32,060 nt of DNA from the IMG/VR virus record IMGVR_UViG_3300009164_000217, positions 1 through 32,060 of that record; one strand, 5' to 3'. Positions within the stretch are counted from its first letter, which is position 1. Each line of letters starts with the position of its first letter. This document shows positions 9,001-18,100 of the stretch, piece after piece. Under the pieces are notes generated by a model. That model searched no databases. It was given only the letters and a program-made list of their open reading frames with translations, and was not told the DNA's origin. Made by a program: the position numbers and the translations under genes. This DNA comes from a virus.

Positions 9001-12000
9001 TCAAGATTCAATAAACCAGTAGTTGAAGAATAACTTGATGAAATTGTGCTTGATGAATCATATGGATTGGTTGAATAGTATTCGGATGGTGCATTATATG
9101 GTCCATACTTATGATTTTGGGATGCTAATCTAAATTTAATTGATTTTGAACCCAAAATACCTATAACAGTTTCCCCAACAGAAAATGTTCCACTTATCAT
9201 CGAAACTTCTAGAAGTTTAGGAATGATATAATTTGTCATATCAACATTATCAAAGAATGCATAAAATTGACTATTTGGTTTTAGTCTTTTTGCAATAACT
9301 TCAATATTTCTTGATCTCATATAAGTCAAGATGTCCCTAGAAACTACTCTATCGCCAAGATTTGTTGTATCAAATCTTTGGTTGACTCCATATTGTATTC
9401 CCTGTCTAGTCTGATTTCTTGATGTAATTGTAGTTTGATTTGAAAAATTAATAAAACTGTCTTGATAGGTAGTAGTTCTATCTTGACTTTGCATCATCAC
9501 ACCATTTTCAGGGTTGCGAGATTGCCACAATCCTGAAGTAGCAACCCAATCAGTTGAAGATGTTAAATTGGATCCAGTCTGCTGTGTGAATAGTGCTGGA
9601 CCATTTGTTACTTGTGCTCCAGTCCAAGTTGTTTCCCAAGATCCCCAATCAACTGGAGAAAGACCAGTATTAGTATCAACTCCCAATTGCTGAATGGCAG
9701 AATTATAAGATCCTTCAATGTCAGATATTTTTTCAGTTTTTCTTGTTTCTACCCAAGTATCTGAAGAAGGACTTAGTTGTATTGTCCCTATCCAATTTAC
9801 GACATTAAATGGATTTACATTTTCGGTTCTTGTTGCATATGGATTTTTTACATATTCAACATCAGAATATTTCAAACATACAACATCACCAACTCTTGTT
9901 AGATTTGGTGACCCTAGATCATTCACAAATCTCAAATCTGCATCTACATTTGATGTTGTCCCTATTCCAAGTATTGATTCTGAACCAATAAGAAGATCAA
10001 TACTTGTTGAATATGGTTGTGGATTTAATGTTCCAGCATCTTTATCAATACTAGATTTATATAAACGATTTGAAATATCTCCACCATTGGAAGATTTGAA
10101 ATTATCTACAAAGAAACCACATTTGAATCTATCAAGTTGAGTAGTAGAATCTCTTATTGTTAAATTTTGAGTATCAGTTTCAAGTAAAGATAGTGAAGTG
10201 TAGTATTCTATATTGGTAATTCTTCTATCTAAACTAGAAATATCCTGCATTCTATATCTTTTGTGTGTTGTTAAAGATATTTTGACACTAGAGGCATCAA
10301 ATAAATATGCAGGTAAATATACAGTTCCGATTTCTAATGATGAATCTAGACTATTGGGAACTTTTGGGGAAAGGGAAGGAATTCCTTTATTGACAATAAA
10401 TGCGCCATCTTTATCTAAAAAGATTCTATCTATTCTTGGTAAATAATAATCATATGAAAGATTAATATTTTTATTTTTAGCAAAAATATCAGTTGCGGAT
10501 CCATTTGTATTTTGGAAAATTCTTGATTTGAATTCAAATGGAGACGCAACTGTACTGTTGAATTGAGAAACTCTTGGTCTGCAATCTAAAAGATCTGTAA
10601 CTCTCAGACCATCAACTGATGGGATATAATCATCATAACGATCCTTATCATATGAATTCACTCCAACAAAATCTCCATTATCAGAAGAACTGATTGTATA
10701 ATTATTGAAAATTATTCTAATTTTTCTAGTAGGAGAAGAATTGTTTGGCTTTCTTATAATTCTAGAATAATCTAAGTATTCGGATCTTTGTCCATCATCA
10801 AAGATAAAATTATTTTTAATATTTTTATCACCAGGAAATACTGTTGTTATTGTTGCCTGTATTTTTGATTCTTGAAATGTAACGAGTTCGCCAATAGTAA
10901 ATATATTCTCATTCAAATAAACAATATCAATTTGATTTGTTCCAGTGGATGAAACTAATGTTGCTACAGCTTTACTGTTTGCTCCAATGATTAATTCTCC
11001 CTTTACCGAATTTAAAATATTAGAGGATAAATTTATAAGTTGTAAGTACGATAGGGATGGATCCCCAGATGTGGAAGATTCAATGATTGCAATAATATTT
11101 GATACATCAGGCACATTTAAAGAAATTTCTTTATCTTGTACTCTAGTACCATATATTTGACTGTAAGATAATCCATCATTGAACGTTGTAGATCCAATAC
11201 CAGATCCTTGAGATGTCGATTTGTCTATAATTAAAGATGAACATCTATTAAAAATTTTCTTTTTGGTGGAAGCATTAATTTTATTGAAACTGACAGTCAA
11301 AACTGCAGATCCATTTTGGCTAATATTTTGCAAATTGACGGTTCTTCCAGAAACGGTTAATTTTTGGTCGCTTAATGATTCTATAGTTCCATTAGCAAAT
11401 GCTAAATTATAATCTTGTTCATTGAATGGTAATAGTGTTAAACTAGTATCCGTTTCAAGTACTTGAGTTGCAGCACCATTAGAAATAGTTACATTATAAC
11501 TTCTCTTTATTGTAATATTAGAACCGGTCAAGGTTAAATTTGAAATATTTGATTTATTTAATTTGGAATATAAAGAAACATCTGTTGTATTTAAAACATC
11601 AAGAGTGGATTTTTTAATATCAGTATTTGTGGATGTGGATGTTGGCAATGTTCCAACACAAACACCAGAAATGGAAGGTAACGAAACAATTTGAATACTT
11701 TTTGATGATGTACTAACTTGATATACTTGATTATATGTTGGAAGTGTATCTCCTTGTTTTGTATATGAAATAATATCTCCAGTGTTTATGCCAACATAAA
11801 AATTCTGGTCAGTAGTAGTAATTGTACTAATTCCAGCAGAAGCAATTGAAATTGTAAATACTGTTCCTGGTTGTGAAATATATGATTGATTTGAAAGTAC
11901 TGGATCCGCTGTGAAACTTACTCCATTTCCAACTATTTGGTGAATATCAGAGAAATTATAATCTCTAACTCCAATGATCGTTCTTACATTAGTATTTCCG

Positions 12001-13571
12001 TTTATATTGATAGTTTCATTATTTACAAATGAACCAGAAACTTGATATAATGATAAAGTATTAGATGATGAAACACTATTTACGAGATAACCACTTGCTC
12101 CACTACTATTTCCTTGAATAAATGCAGGAATGGATTGTGTTAATGATGTATTTAATGTAAGATTTGTATAAGTTTGAATATCATATAAAGAAGTTTCAAA
12201 TTGTGTTGTATTATCTACATAAACACTATTTTTTAATTTTAAATCATATACTCTAGCAACACCAATTTGAGTTCCGGAAAAAATTCCAGCAATTCCAGTT
12301 CTTCCATTGTATAAATTAACATATGAAGTTGTTCCAAATCCAACTGGAAGTGTCCCAGTTACATTATTTAAATTGATTTGTCTTCCTAGATTAAATGGAA
12401 TTGCTTGATTGTAATCATTATCAGTAGTTCTTGGTTTATTTAAATCAATAATAGTATTATTAATAGTTTCAACTTCATAACCCCTAACGTATGCTTTTCC
12501 TGGACTTACTGATAAGCAGAGTAAATCTTTAGATACTGGATTTCCTTGTTTTGTTACTTGATTTTCAAAATATATACCATTATTTCCTATTCTGTCATTT
12601 AAACATTCTTTTGCTGTAATATCAAATGGGGTTATATAATAATCCCCTGCCTCATCATAAGTTCTTCTTGCAAGTTCATCACGAATTAAATTGTAATTTG
12701 TTTCTTTTACAAACTTTTGCAATGAACCATTTTCTACTCTTAGTAATTCAATAAAATTCTCATCATTAAAATCATTAATACTTTTTTTAATCAATGATGT
12801 GGATATTTTTAACCTATCTGCACCTGGGGCAGCATAATTTGAAAATCCTTGAGCATTATCAAATAAATCAACATATTCATTTGATGCCACAACAATTTCT
12901 TCATTAATCAATAAACCAACTCTATAGCTTGGGATATTAGTATATTGATCCAATATAACTGTTTCTGAATTTACAGTTATAAAGAAACCACGAATAAAAT
13001 ATACTCCAGATACAATTTTAGCGGCAGATCCGATAGAGGTTGAATTTGAAAGAATAGATGTCGCAAATGTAGATCCGGATCTTATTGCAGATAAAGAATA
13101 TGAAATATCTTCTAATGCAATTAAATTTTCACCATCAACAAATGTTTTTGTCGAAAAATCATTATTACTAGAACTTTGGTATTTAATATAAAGAGTATAG
13201 GTATTTCTTTCTGATTCTGAATTAGTGATATAATTTTCTACTTTTGCCTTAACGCCACTTGTTTCTCCCTGAATCAATTTACCCAAAAGGCTCTCAATAT
13301 AGAGAGAAATTGGAATACCTAAATGGACTTCATCAATTTGAACACAAGTATATTCTGGGTCATATGCAATTTGACCAGGAATGACCATTGAACCTTCTTT
13401 AAAAAGATTTTTTCCAAACTTTTCAATTTGATTCTGTAAAATGGATTGTAGAGTTGTTAATTCTCTAGCCTGTATTGGAGTCCCAGGTTTAAATAAAACT
13501 CTTTGGTAATTTTTCGAATCAGAAAAATCATCAAAATATGGAGATACATTTAAATTAGTGTTTTGTGGCAT
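6054..13571 (-). CDS. Giant DUF4815 virion structural protein, 2505 aa
   Basis: The N-terminus (NLNVSPYFDDF, then FKPGTPIQARELTTLQSILQ and KNLFKEGSMVIPGQIAYDPE) is the signature of DUF4815 proteins found in baseplates or fibres of large marine phages. LSVSPGKAYVRGYEVE (about 349-366) and WIGTIQLSPSSDTWVETRK (about 1255) are further hallmarks. GxGY units (GSGY, GTGY) occur near coordinates 7790-7650, and a weak RG-type module at about 2120-2159. The last 260 residues (GDPKVSPMIDLDRVNI, YVSKIIKLKQSADNLMVLFD, MYRLMRDD, SYEFTAHNLAPFNGFQIKI) form a separate, conserved C-terminal domain. It fills the slot of T4 gp9-gp12, none of which is present here as a separate gene. It is probably a peripheral baseplate or fibre-network protein; its exact place in the virion is unknown. 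Confidence 0.9.
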   Translation of the reverse strand: MPQNTNLNVSPYFDDFSDSKNYQRVLFKPGTPIQARELTTLQSILQNQIEKFGKNLFKEGSMVIPGQIAYDPEYTCVQIDEVHLGIPISLYIESLLGKLIQGETSGVKAKVENYITNSESERNTYTLYIKYQSSSNNDFSTKTFVDGENLIALEDISYSLSAIRSGSTFATSILSNSTSIGSAAKIVSGVYFIRGFFITVNSETVILDQYTNIPSYRVGLLINEEIVVASNEYVDLFDNAQGFSNYAAPGADRLKISTSLIKKSINDFNDENFIELLRVENGSLQKFVKETNYNLIRDELARRTYDEAGDYYITPFDITAKECLNDRIGNNGIYFENQVTKQGNPVSKDLLCLSVSPGKAYVRGYEVETINNTIIDLNKPRTTDNDYNQAIPFNLGRQINLNNVTGTLPVGFGTTSYVNLYNGRTGIAGIFSGTQIGVARVYDLKLKNSVYVDNTTQFETSLYDIQTYTNLTLNTSLTQSIPAFIQGNSSGASGYLVNSVSSSNTLSLYQVSGSFVNNETININGNTNVRTIIGVRDYNFSDIHQIVGNGVSFTADPVLSNQSYISQPGTVFTISIASAGISTITTTDQNFYVGINTGDIISYTKQGDTLPTYNQVYQVSTSSKSIQIVSLPSISGVCVGTLPTSTSTNTDIKKSTLDVLNTTDVSLYSKLNKSNISNLTLTGSNITIKRSYNVTISNGAATQVLETDTSLTLLPFNEQDYNLAFANGTIESLSDQKLTVSGRTVNLQNISQNGSAVLTVSFNKINASTKKKIFNRCSSLIIDKSTSQGSGIGSTTFNDGLSYSQIYGTRVQDKEISLNVPDVSNIIAIIESSTSGDPSLSYLQLINLSSNILNSVKGELIIGANSKAVATLVSSTGTNQIDIVYLNENIFTIGELVTFQESKIQATITTVFPGDKNIKNNFIFDDGQRSEYLDYSRIIRKPNNSSPTRKIRIIFNNYTISSSDNGDFVGVNSYDKDRYDDYIPSVDGLRVTDLLDCRPRVSQFNSTVASPFEFKSRIFQNTNGSATDIFAKNKNINLSYDYYLPRIDRIFLDKDGAFIVNKGIPSLSPKVPNSLDSSLEIGTVYLPAYLFDASSVKISLTTHKRYRMQDISSLDRRITNIEYYTSLSLLETDTQNLTIRDSTTQLDRFKCGFFVDNFKSSNGGDISNRLYKSSIDKDAGTLNPQPYSTSIDLLIGSESILGIGTTSNVDADLRFVNDLGSPNLTRVGDVVCLKYSDVEYVKNPYATRTENVNPFNVVNWIGTIQLSPSSDTWVETRKTEKISDIEGSYNSAIQQLGVDTNTGLSPVDWGSWETTWTGAQVTNGPALFTQQTGSNLTSSTDWVATSGLWQSRNPENGVMMQSQDRTTTYQDSFINFSNQTTITSRNQTRQGIQYGVNQRFDTTNLGDRVVSRDILTYMRSRNIEVIAKRLKPNSQFYAFFDNVDMTNYIIPKLLEVSMISGTFSVGETVIGILGSKSIKFRLASQNHKYGPYNAPSEYYSTNPYDSSSTISSSYSSTTGLLNLDTASLELQSNSSFYGCVSNGMRLIGQTSGAIADIKNLRLISDNSGSFIGSLFIPDPTSPSTPVFTTGNKTFTLTTSSTNSTISGFAQSSAETNFSSSGTLDNVESTTLRIRNANISRDVKTDDRKTSETDTRLVASTSFINRTVTQTRWVDPLAESFEVSDPNGVYVTKCDIFFKSKSTNNLPVTLQVRTMSTGLPTQTILPFAEVILDPDKVYISNDASVPTTFTFPSPVYLETANSYAIVLLSASDEYNVWISRMTETDISTLTRPEAERIVVAQQPLLGSLFKSQNGSTWDASQLEDLKMTLYRANFVTSSASVRFYNPNLDIGNNQIAALRPNPIQMYSKSSLVGIGTSISAANQANLINGVQILQKNNSNFSGKLRSVLGGISTGATGTLTITNTGSGYTSGSVTFQNKNLVAVSGYGQGAKANLTIIGGVAVAATVSVGGTGYAIGDVLSIASTDTGNLGKNLLITIPNTAGIITSINSLIIDNIQGKIDSTDSTKYITYNGQTGIVTMANASVTSLIDITTGLRIKVNHNNHGMYSPQNKVTLSGIEPDLSPLKLSSSYSSSSTSDLPLSSSAAIFTIFENIAVSSANTGYISIKNEIIGYTGVNTSTNSLTGITRGQIAGSYSANDLVFKYELNGVSLKRINKTHTISDLYNIDLDEYNLILDTSSDGADRTTSNVNGYPELFFSQRKSGGTYESTSPVVGFEKGPKASQNIPFSIIRPNIQTLLPQTTEISARIRTFSGTSADGTEASFVDQGFEDISLNSNNILNSTRIIASKINESNNLGNYPGAKSFTLEMILSTGDPKVSPMIDLDRVNIITIMSRLNSPVSNYAADSSVNSLTDDPHAAIYVSKIIKLKQSADNLMVLFDAYRDASSDIRVMYRLMRDDTSSQQQGFELFPGYPNLNNNGDVIDPKDNNGLPDKFIIPSVNFNDLGSYEFTAHNLAPFNGFQIKILMSGTNQALYPKIKDLRAIATKS

Positions 13572-13577
13572 TTTCTT

Positions 13578-15161
13578 TTAGAATTCCAATACAATTTTAA
13601 TATCTTCTTTTTGGCTGGAAGATCTCGGGATTGCTGATCTATTATCTATGTATATGACCTCACCGGACCTTTTATTATATTCTGCAGATGCAATACCTGC
13701 ATTGAATGTCATTCCCAATTGGTATGTTCTGTTGTATATTGTTGTAGATACACCACTAAATCCACTATCAATTGATAGCGGTGATGTGCCGTTCATTGAG
13801 GAACCATTTATAAGCAAACTTCCACCAGAAGATGGAGATGATGTAAATTGATTTATTTTATATCCAACACCAATTGTAGATAATCCTACTGGTTGATAAT
13901 ATTTCAAAACGCCAGTAACATTATCCCAAGATGCAACAAAACCAATTGCCGTAGAACCAACACCAACAGTTTGAGTAATGACGGAATCTACAGCATAAGT
14001 AGTAGCAGTAGTTGCGGAACCAGTAAATTTGATTGCACTAAGACCACTTATTAAAGATGTATTTAAAAGTTGTGTGTTGCTCCCAAGTGTCAAAGGATTT
14101 TTTATAATTCCAACTCTTGAAAAATCATTTCCCGTAATTATATCTGGGTTTGATTCTAAAGTTTCATATCTAGAATACACAAGAACACGATATGCACCAA
14201 GTTCTCTGTAAATATCATATCCGTGACCACCTTTTGGTGGTATGATTACATCAAATGTGGCAAAAGAAGTGGCTCCAACACCAACATTAGTCAATGATGA
14301 TGTTATTCCTGGTGCTCCAGGATAAAATTGAATAGATCCATAAGTATATCCTTGCCCACCATCAGTAACATAAACTTCAGAGACTTTTCCAAAAGAATCT
14401 GTTGTTATTGTAACTTTTCCGCCACTACCATTACCTAAAATTGGAATATTTGTAAAAGTAGATGATGTTGGATTGTATCCAACTCCCCTTTGGTTGATTA
14501 TTACTGAATTAATTTTTCCATCTATAGCATTTGATTGAGTTGCTATACTTTCTCCAGATGTTCCCCAATTTTCAGGAACTGGAATAAATTCAATGGAATC
14601 AAATTTTACAATTTCTGATGGTTTAATAGTATAAAGATATTTCCAAATATAACCATCACCGCTAGTTCCCGCAGCTCTTGGTTCTAAATCAATAAAAGTT
14701 GGTTGATCGTATGATGATCTTCCTGTTGGATTTTCTGGATTTGATCCGTTTTGGATACAAATATAAACTCTCAAATCTTCATTTATTACATAATAATTTG
14801 ATTCATATAAACTTGATTGATTAGTTACTGGAGTTAAATTGTAAATACTATAATTATTTTTATACATTTCATAAGTTGTTCCTGCAGTCCAAGAAACTTT
14901 TCTGATCATTCTACGAACATCATCCGTAGTAATTTGCTTCATTGCAATTATAGTATCTTTAATATCATTTTCTTCTTTAAATCCATCTAGAGGGGATGGT
15001 CCTGTCCCCCAAGAAGAAGAACCACCAGCCAATGGATTTGTAGAATTGGGTTGACCTATAAAAGTATAATATTTATTTAAAGTTTGACCTACCCCAATAA
15101 AACTTTTCACAAAAGTTTCAGCATTTAATATTCTAAATTGGTCAGATATAATAGCAGGCAT
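13578..15161 (-). CDS. 8: Baseplate wedge subunit, gp8-like
   Basis: gp8 is a wedge protein that, with gp7, gp10 and gp6, builds each baseplate sector. The N-terminal part (IISDQFRILNAETFVKSFIG, then YYTFIGQPNS, KQITTDDVRRMIRKVSW and YEMYKNNYS) and YICIQNGSNPENPTG with GDGYIWKYLYTI are typical of gp8 from marine T4-like phages. At 527 residues it exceeds T4 gp8 (334). The extra length includes two GxGY units (GVGY, GQGY) after about residue 215 and a TAIGFVASWDNVTGVLKY segment like the one in gp14. It lies 6 nt upstream of the DUF4815 gene and follows the gp7-position giant, as in T4 order. An ATAAATA-type motif lies upstream. Confidence 0.88.
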   Translation of the reverse strand: MPAIISDQFRILNAETFVKSFIGVGQTLNKYYTFIGQPNSTNPLAGGSSSWGTGPSPLDGFKEENDIKDTIIAMKQITTDDVRRMIRKVSWTAGTTYEMYKNNYSIYNLTPVTNQSSLYESNYYVINEDLRVYICIQNGSNPENPTGRSSYDQPTFIDLEPRAAGTSGDGYIWKYLYTIKPSEIVKFDSIEFIPVPENWGTSGESIATQSNAIDGKINSVIINQRGVGYNPTSSTFTNIPILGNGSGGKVTITTDSFGKVSEVYVTDGGQGYTYGSIQFYPGAPGITSSLTNVGVGATSFATFDVIIPPKGGHGYDIYRELGAYRVLVYSRYETLESNPDIITGNDFSRVGIIKNPLTLGSNTQLLNTSLISGLSAIKFTGSATTATTYAVDSVITQTVGVGSTAIGFVASWDNVTGVLKYYQPVGLSTIGVGYKINQFTSSPSSGGSLLINGSSMNGTSPLSIDSGFSGVSTTIYNRTYQLGMTFNAGIASAEYNKRSGEVIYIDNRSAIPRSSSQKEDIKIVLEF

Positions 15162-15181
15162 TTTTACTAAATGTTTATCTT

Positions 15182-15192
15182 TATTTATTTAC
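15182..15192 (-). promoter_or_regulatory. Putative late promoter GTAAATAAATA upstream of gp8
   Basis: The minus strand reads GTAAATAAATA over the end of the giant gene, giving two overlapping NTAAATA-type motifs 20-30 nt before the gp8 ATG. No clear ribosome site follows. It could equally be an AT-rich gene end. Confidence 0.35.
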
Positions 15193-18100
15193 TTTTAAAT
15201 AATCCTCTAGTTCTTGTGACTTCAGGAGAGGTCGAGAGTCCAATCAAACCATTATTTGAATTTAATGTGAATTGTTTTGGCGAACCAAGTGCTCTATTTT
15301 GATAATCATATATTTTGCCCCAACTATAATTTCCATAGAATCCATTTGTTATTGATTGTGTATTTGTTACAAAATTAATTGAATTGGTCAATCCAGGTCC
15401 AGGATTAAAACTACAAGTTACTGTGACAATTCCAACTCCAGATGATTCTACATTTTCTGCACGATAAACACCATCAATAAATGTATTAGCAGTTCCAACA
15501 ACTACCCAAGGAGTAGAACTTGTAGTAATTCCAGTTAAAGCATGTCCGCATTGGACATTACTATTATAAATTACAAAATAATCTCCAATTGAAATGCCAC
15601 TAATTGTCACTCCATATGCATTTAGAGAAGAATATCCAATACCCAAAGTACTATTATCATAATTTTCAGATTTTAAATTGAATTTAATTTTGGGAATAGT
15701 AGAACCAGTTCCAACACTTGTATCAATTCCTACAATAATTCCAAAATCACCCCTCGCTTTAATTGATACTATCTCTTCAATTTTTGTTTTTTCTGGTTCA
15801 ATTAATACTTTTGGCACATTATTTGGATTATAACCAAATCCAGGATTTATTATAGTAATTGAAGTTATTATTCCAGATGTTGTATTTGAAGTTGCTGTGG
15901 CAAAATTATAAACTGAATCGCAATAAACCATCGTAGCACCAATTCCAACAGAAATATATCTATCTAAATTTGAAGAATAATCAATGGATTTTAATATTTT
16001 TGATTGATTTGATGATCTTTGAATCCAATTTTGAAGATCTTTAGAATAATATAAAATTCCACTAGAATCTAATAGTGTGTATAAATCATATGAACTATTA
16101 TAATGAATATTTGTAAAAGAACCTGCAATATTTGGTGTTATAGCATTCCAGCTATTACCATCATAAGAAATAAGTATTGTATTATTGTTGCCAACCACTA
16201 CAAACCTTGTTCCAGTCCAAATTATTTTATTTAAATTTTGCGATGTCACATTATTGGAACTCCAGAAAGTTCCAATTCCAGAAGTGATAATTGCGCCATT
16301 ATTTCCAACAGCAACAATAATATTACCAAATGCGATTGAATTCAAATTCTCTGAAGTATTTGAAGGAATTTTTACAAATGAAGTACTACCTACACCAATT
16401 GCAGAAAAAATTGCTCCAGAATAACCAACAGAAAACCATTTATCTAAAGTTTGAGAATATTTGATATCAGATAAAGATGATATGTATGTACTTGCAGATC
16501 TAGTTACAATTCCAAATACAGAAGTTTCCTCATACTTATTAATTTCAGTCCAAGAAGATATTGTGGTTCCAAATCCAATTGCGGATACAATTTTTCCACC
16601 TTGACCAACAGCAATATACTTATTTGTAGATCCAATACCAATAGAATTAAATGTTATTGTTTTTGCATATCCGATATTAGTCAATGATTGTAATGTTTTG
16701 GCATCAGTTGTAATAGCAACAACTCCAAAACTTCCAACTGCTACAATTGGATTTGAAACAACTACAGACAAAAATGATGCAGTAGTGGATAATCCACTAG
16801 TTATTGTCCAATTCAAAATTGGATCTTTACTTTGAACCGAAACCGTAGATATTGAAACTTTTGGTGAAGTTGTAGCAGCATATCCTATACCACCATCTGT
16901 TACGTCAATCGAAGAAATTGTACTGGAAACTGAAACGACTGCTGTTGATATTGATGATGATGTATCTTTATTTTCAATTATTAATATACTTCTATCTTCT
17001 TCCGAAAGGTTATCAACATCAGTGAATAGAGGATAAGCATTATTTACATATATTGATGAGTCAGTAGAATTCACTTGATTAATAATTCTAGTTGTTGGTC
17101 TAATTGTTGATATTAAACTTGGTCTTGCTTTTGATACTAAAGAACCTTTGATGATTCTATCTTGAGTTTGCTTGGACCATTTTAAAGGTCTAAGATTATT
17201 GGGATCTGTGTTGATTCCAATGCTATCATAATTGTAAGTATCAAGTTGATCGGAAGATACTATTTGCTTGACTACTCTTTCAAATTGTTCTCTGTCTAAA
17301 TTATCGTAAATATTTTCTCCAATTGTAATTGTATCTCCTTCTTTAATTGTTTTTGGAGGAGTAATTGTTTCGACATCAAGTGAAGAACCTCTATAAAATA
17401 AAACAGAACATTTTGAATTTATTTTTGGTGCTTCGTTGAATACAATTCTTGTTCCAGTAAATGTGTAAGAATAATTTGGTTCTTGAAGTATATCATTTAA
17501 ATATACAAATAAATTATTTTGAAGATTCAAATCAGAACCAGGCATTTTCTTGAGATCTACTATCTCTATAGTTCCATCGAGTTTTGTTTGGGTTAAAGTA
17601 AATTTCTTACGAGAATCATTGAAATATTGTGAAAAATCATCAAAGAAAATAAATTGTCCTGGATAAAAACCACTAAATTTATCATTCAAAACTTCTGTCA
17701 CTGTAATTTTAAATTCTTTAAATGATACTCCAGCATTTGGATTTGTCGTTAATCCTACTACTTTAAGAATATCCCCAACTTTATATGCAGTTCCAGGATT
17801 ATCTAAATTAAATTGAATAATACTAGAACCAGATCCAACTTGAACGGAAACCTTTGCATTAATTCCAGATCCACTCGAACCATTAGTATAAGCAATTCCA
17901 AGATTGCTATACGCAAGAGGAAGATCTATATTTACATAAATTGGAGATGTTGATGTATATCCAATACCTCCATTAATAATATTAATATTTGATATTGTTC
18001 CTCCTGCACCAATAGTTGAAGTAATTGAAACCCCAGATCCCACAGTGGATGCAATACTAATGCTTGGGGAGGTCCTATAACCGCTTCCAGCACCATTTAT

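Noticed and set aside
9718-10140. Plus-strand frame of 140 codons inside the DUF4815 gene
   Set aside because: It is antisense to a strongly supported long gene, has no ribosome site or family signature, and long antisense frames are expected under an AT-rich, Ser/Thr-rich gene.
15917-16850. Propeller as a captured photosystem II assembly (Ycf48) gene
   Set aside because: The repeats resemble that fold only in general. They lie inside one virion protein and share its GIGT-style peptides, so a generic propeller is the safer call.
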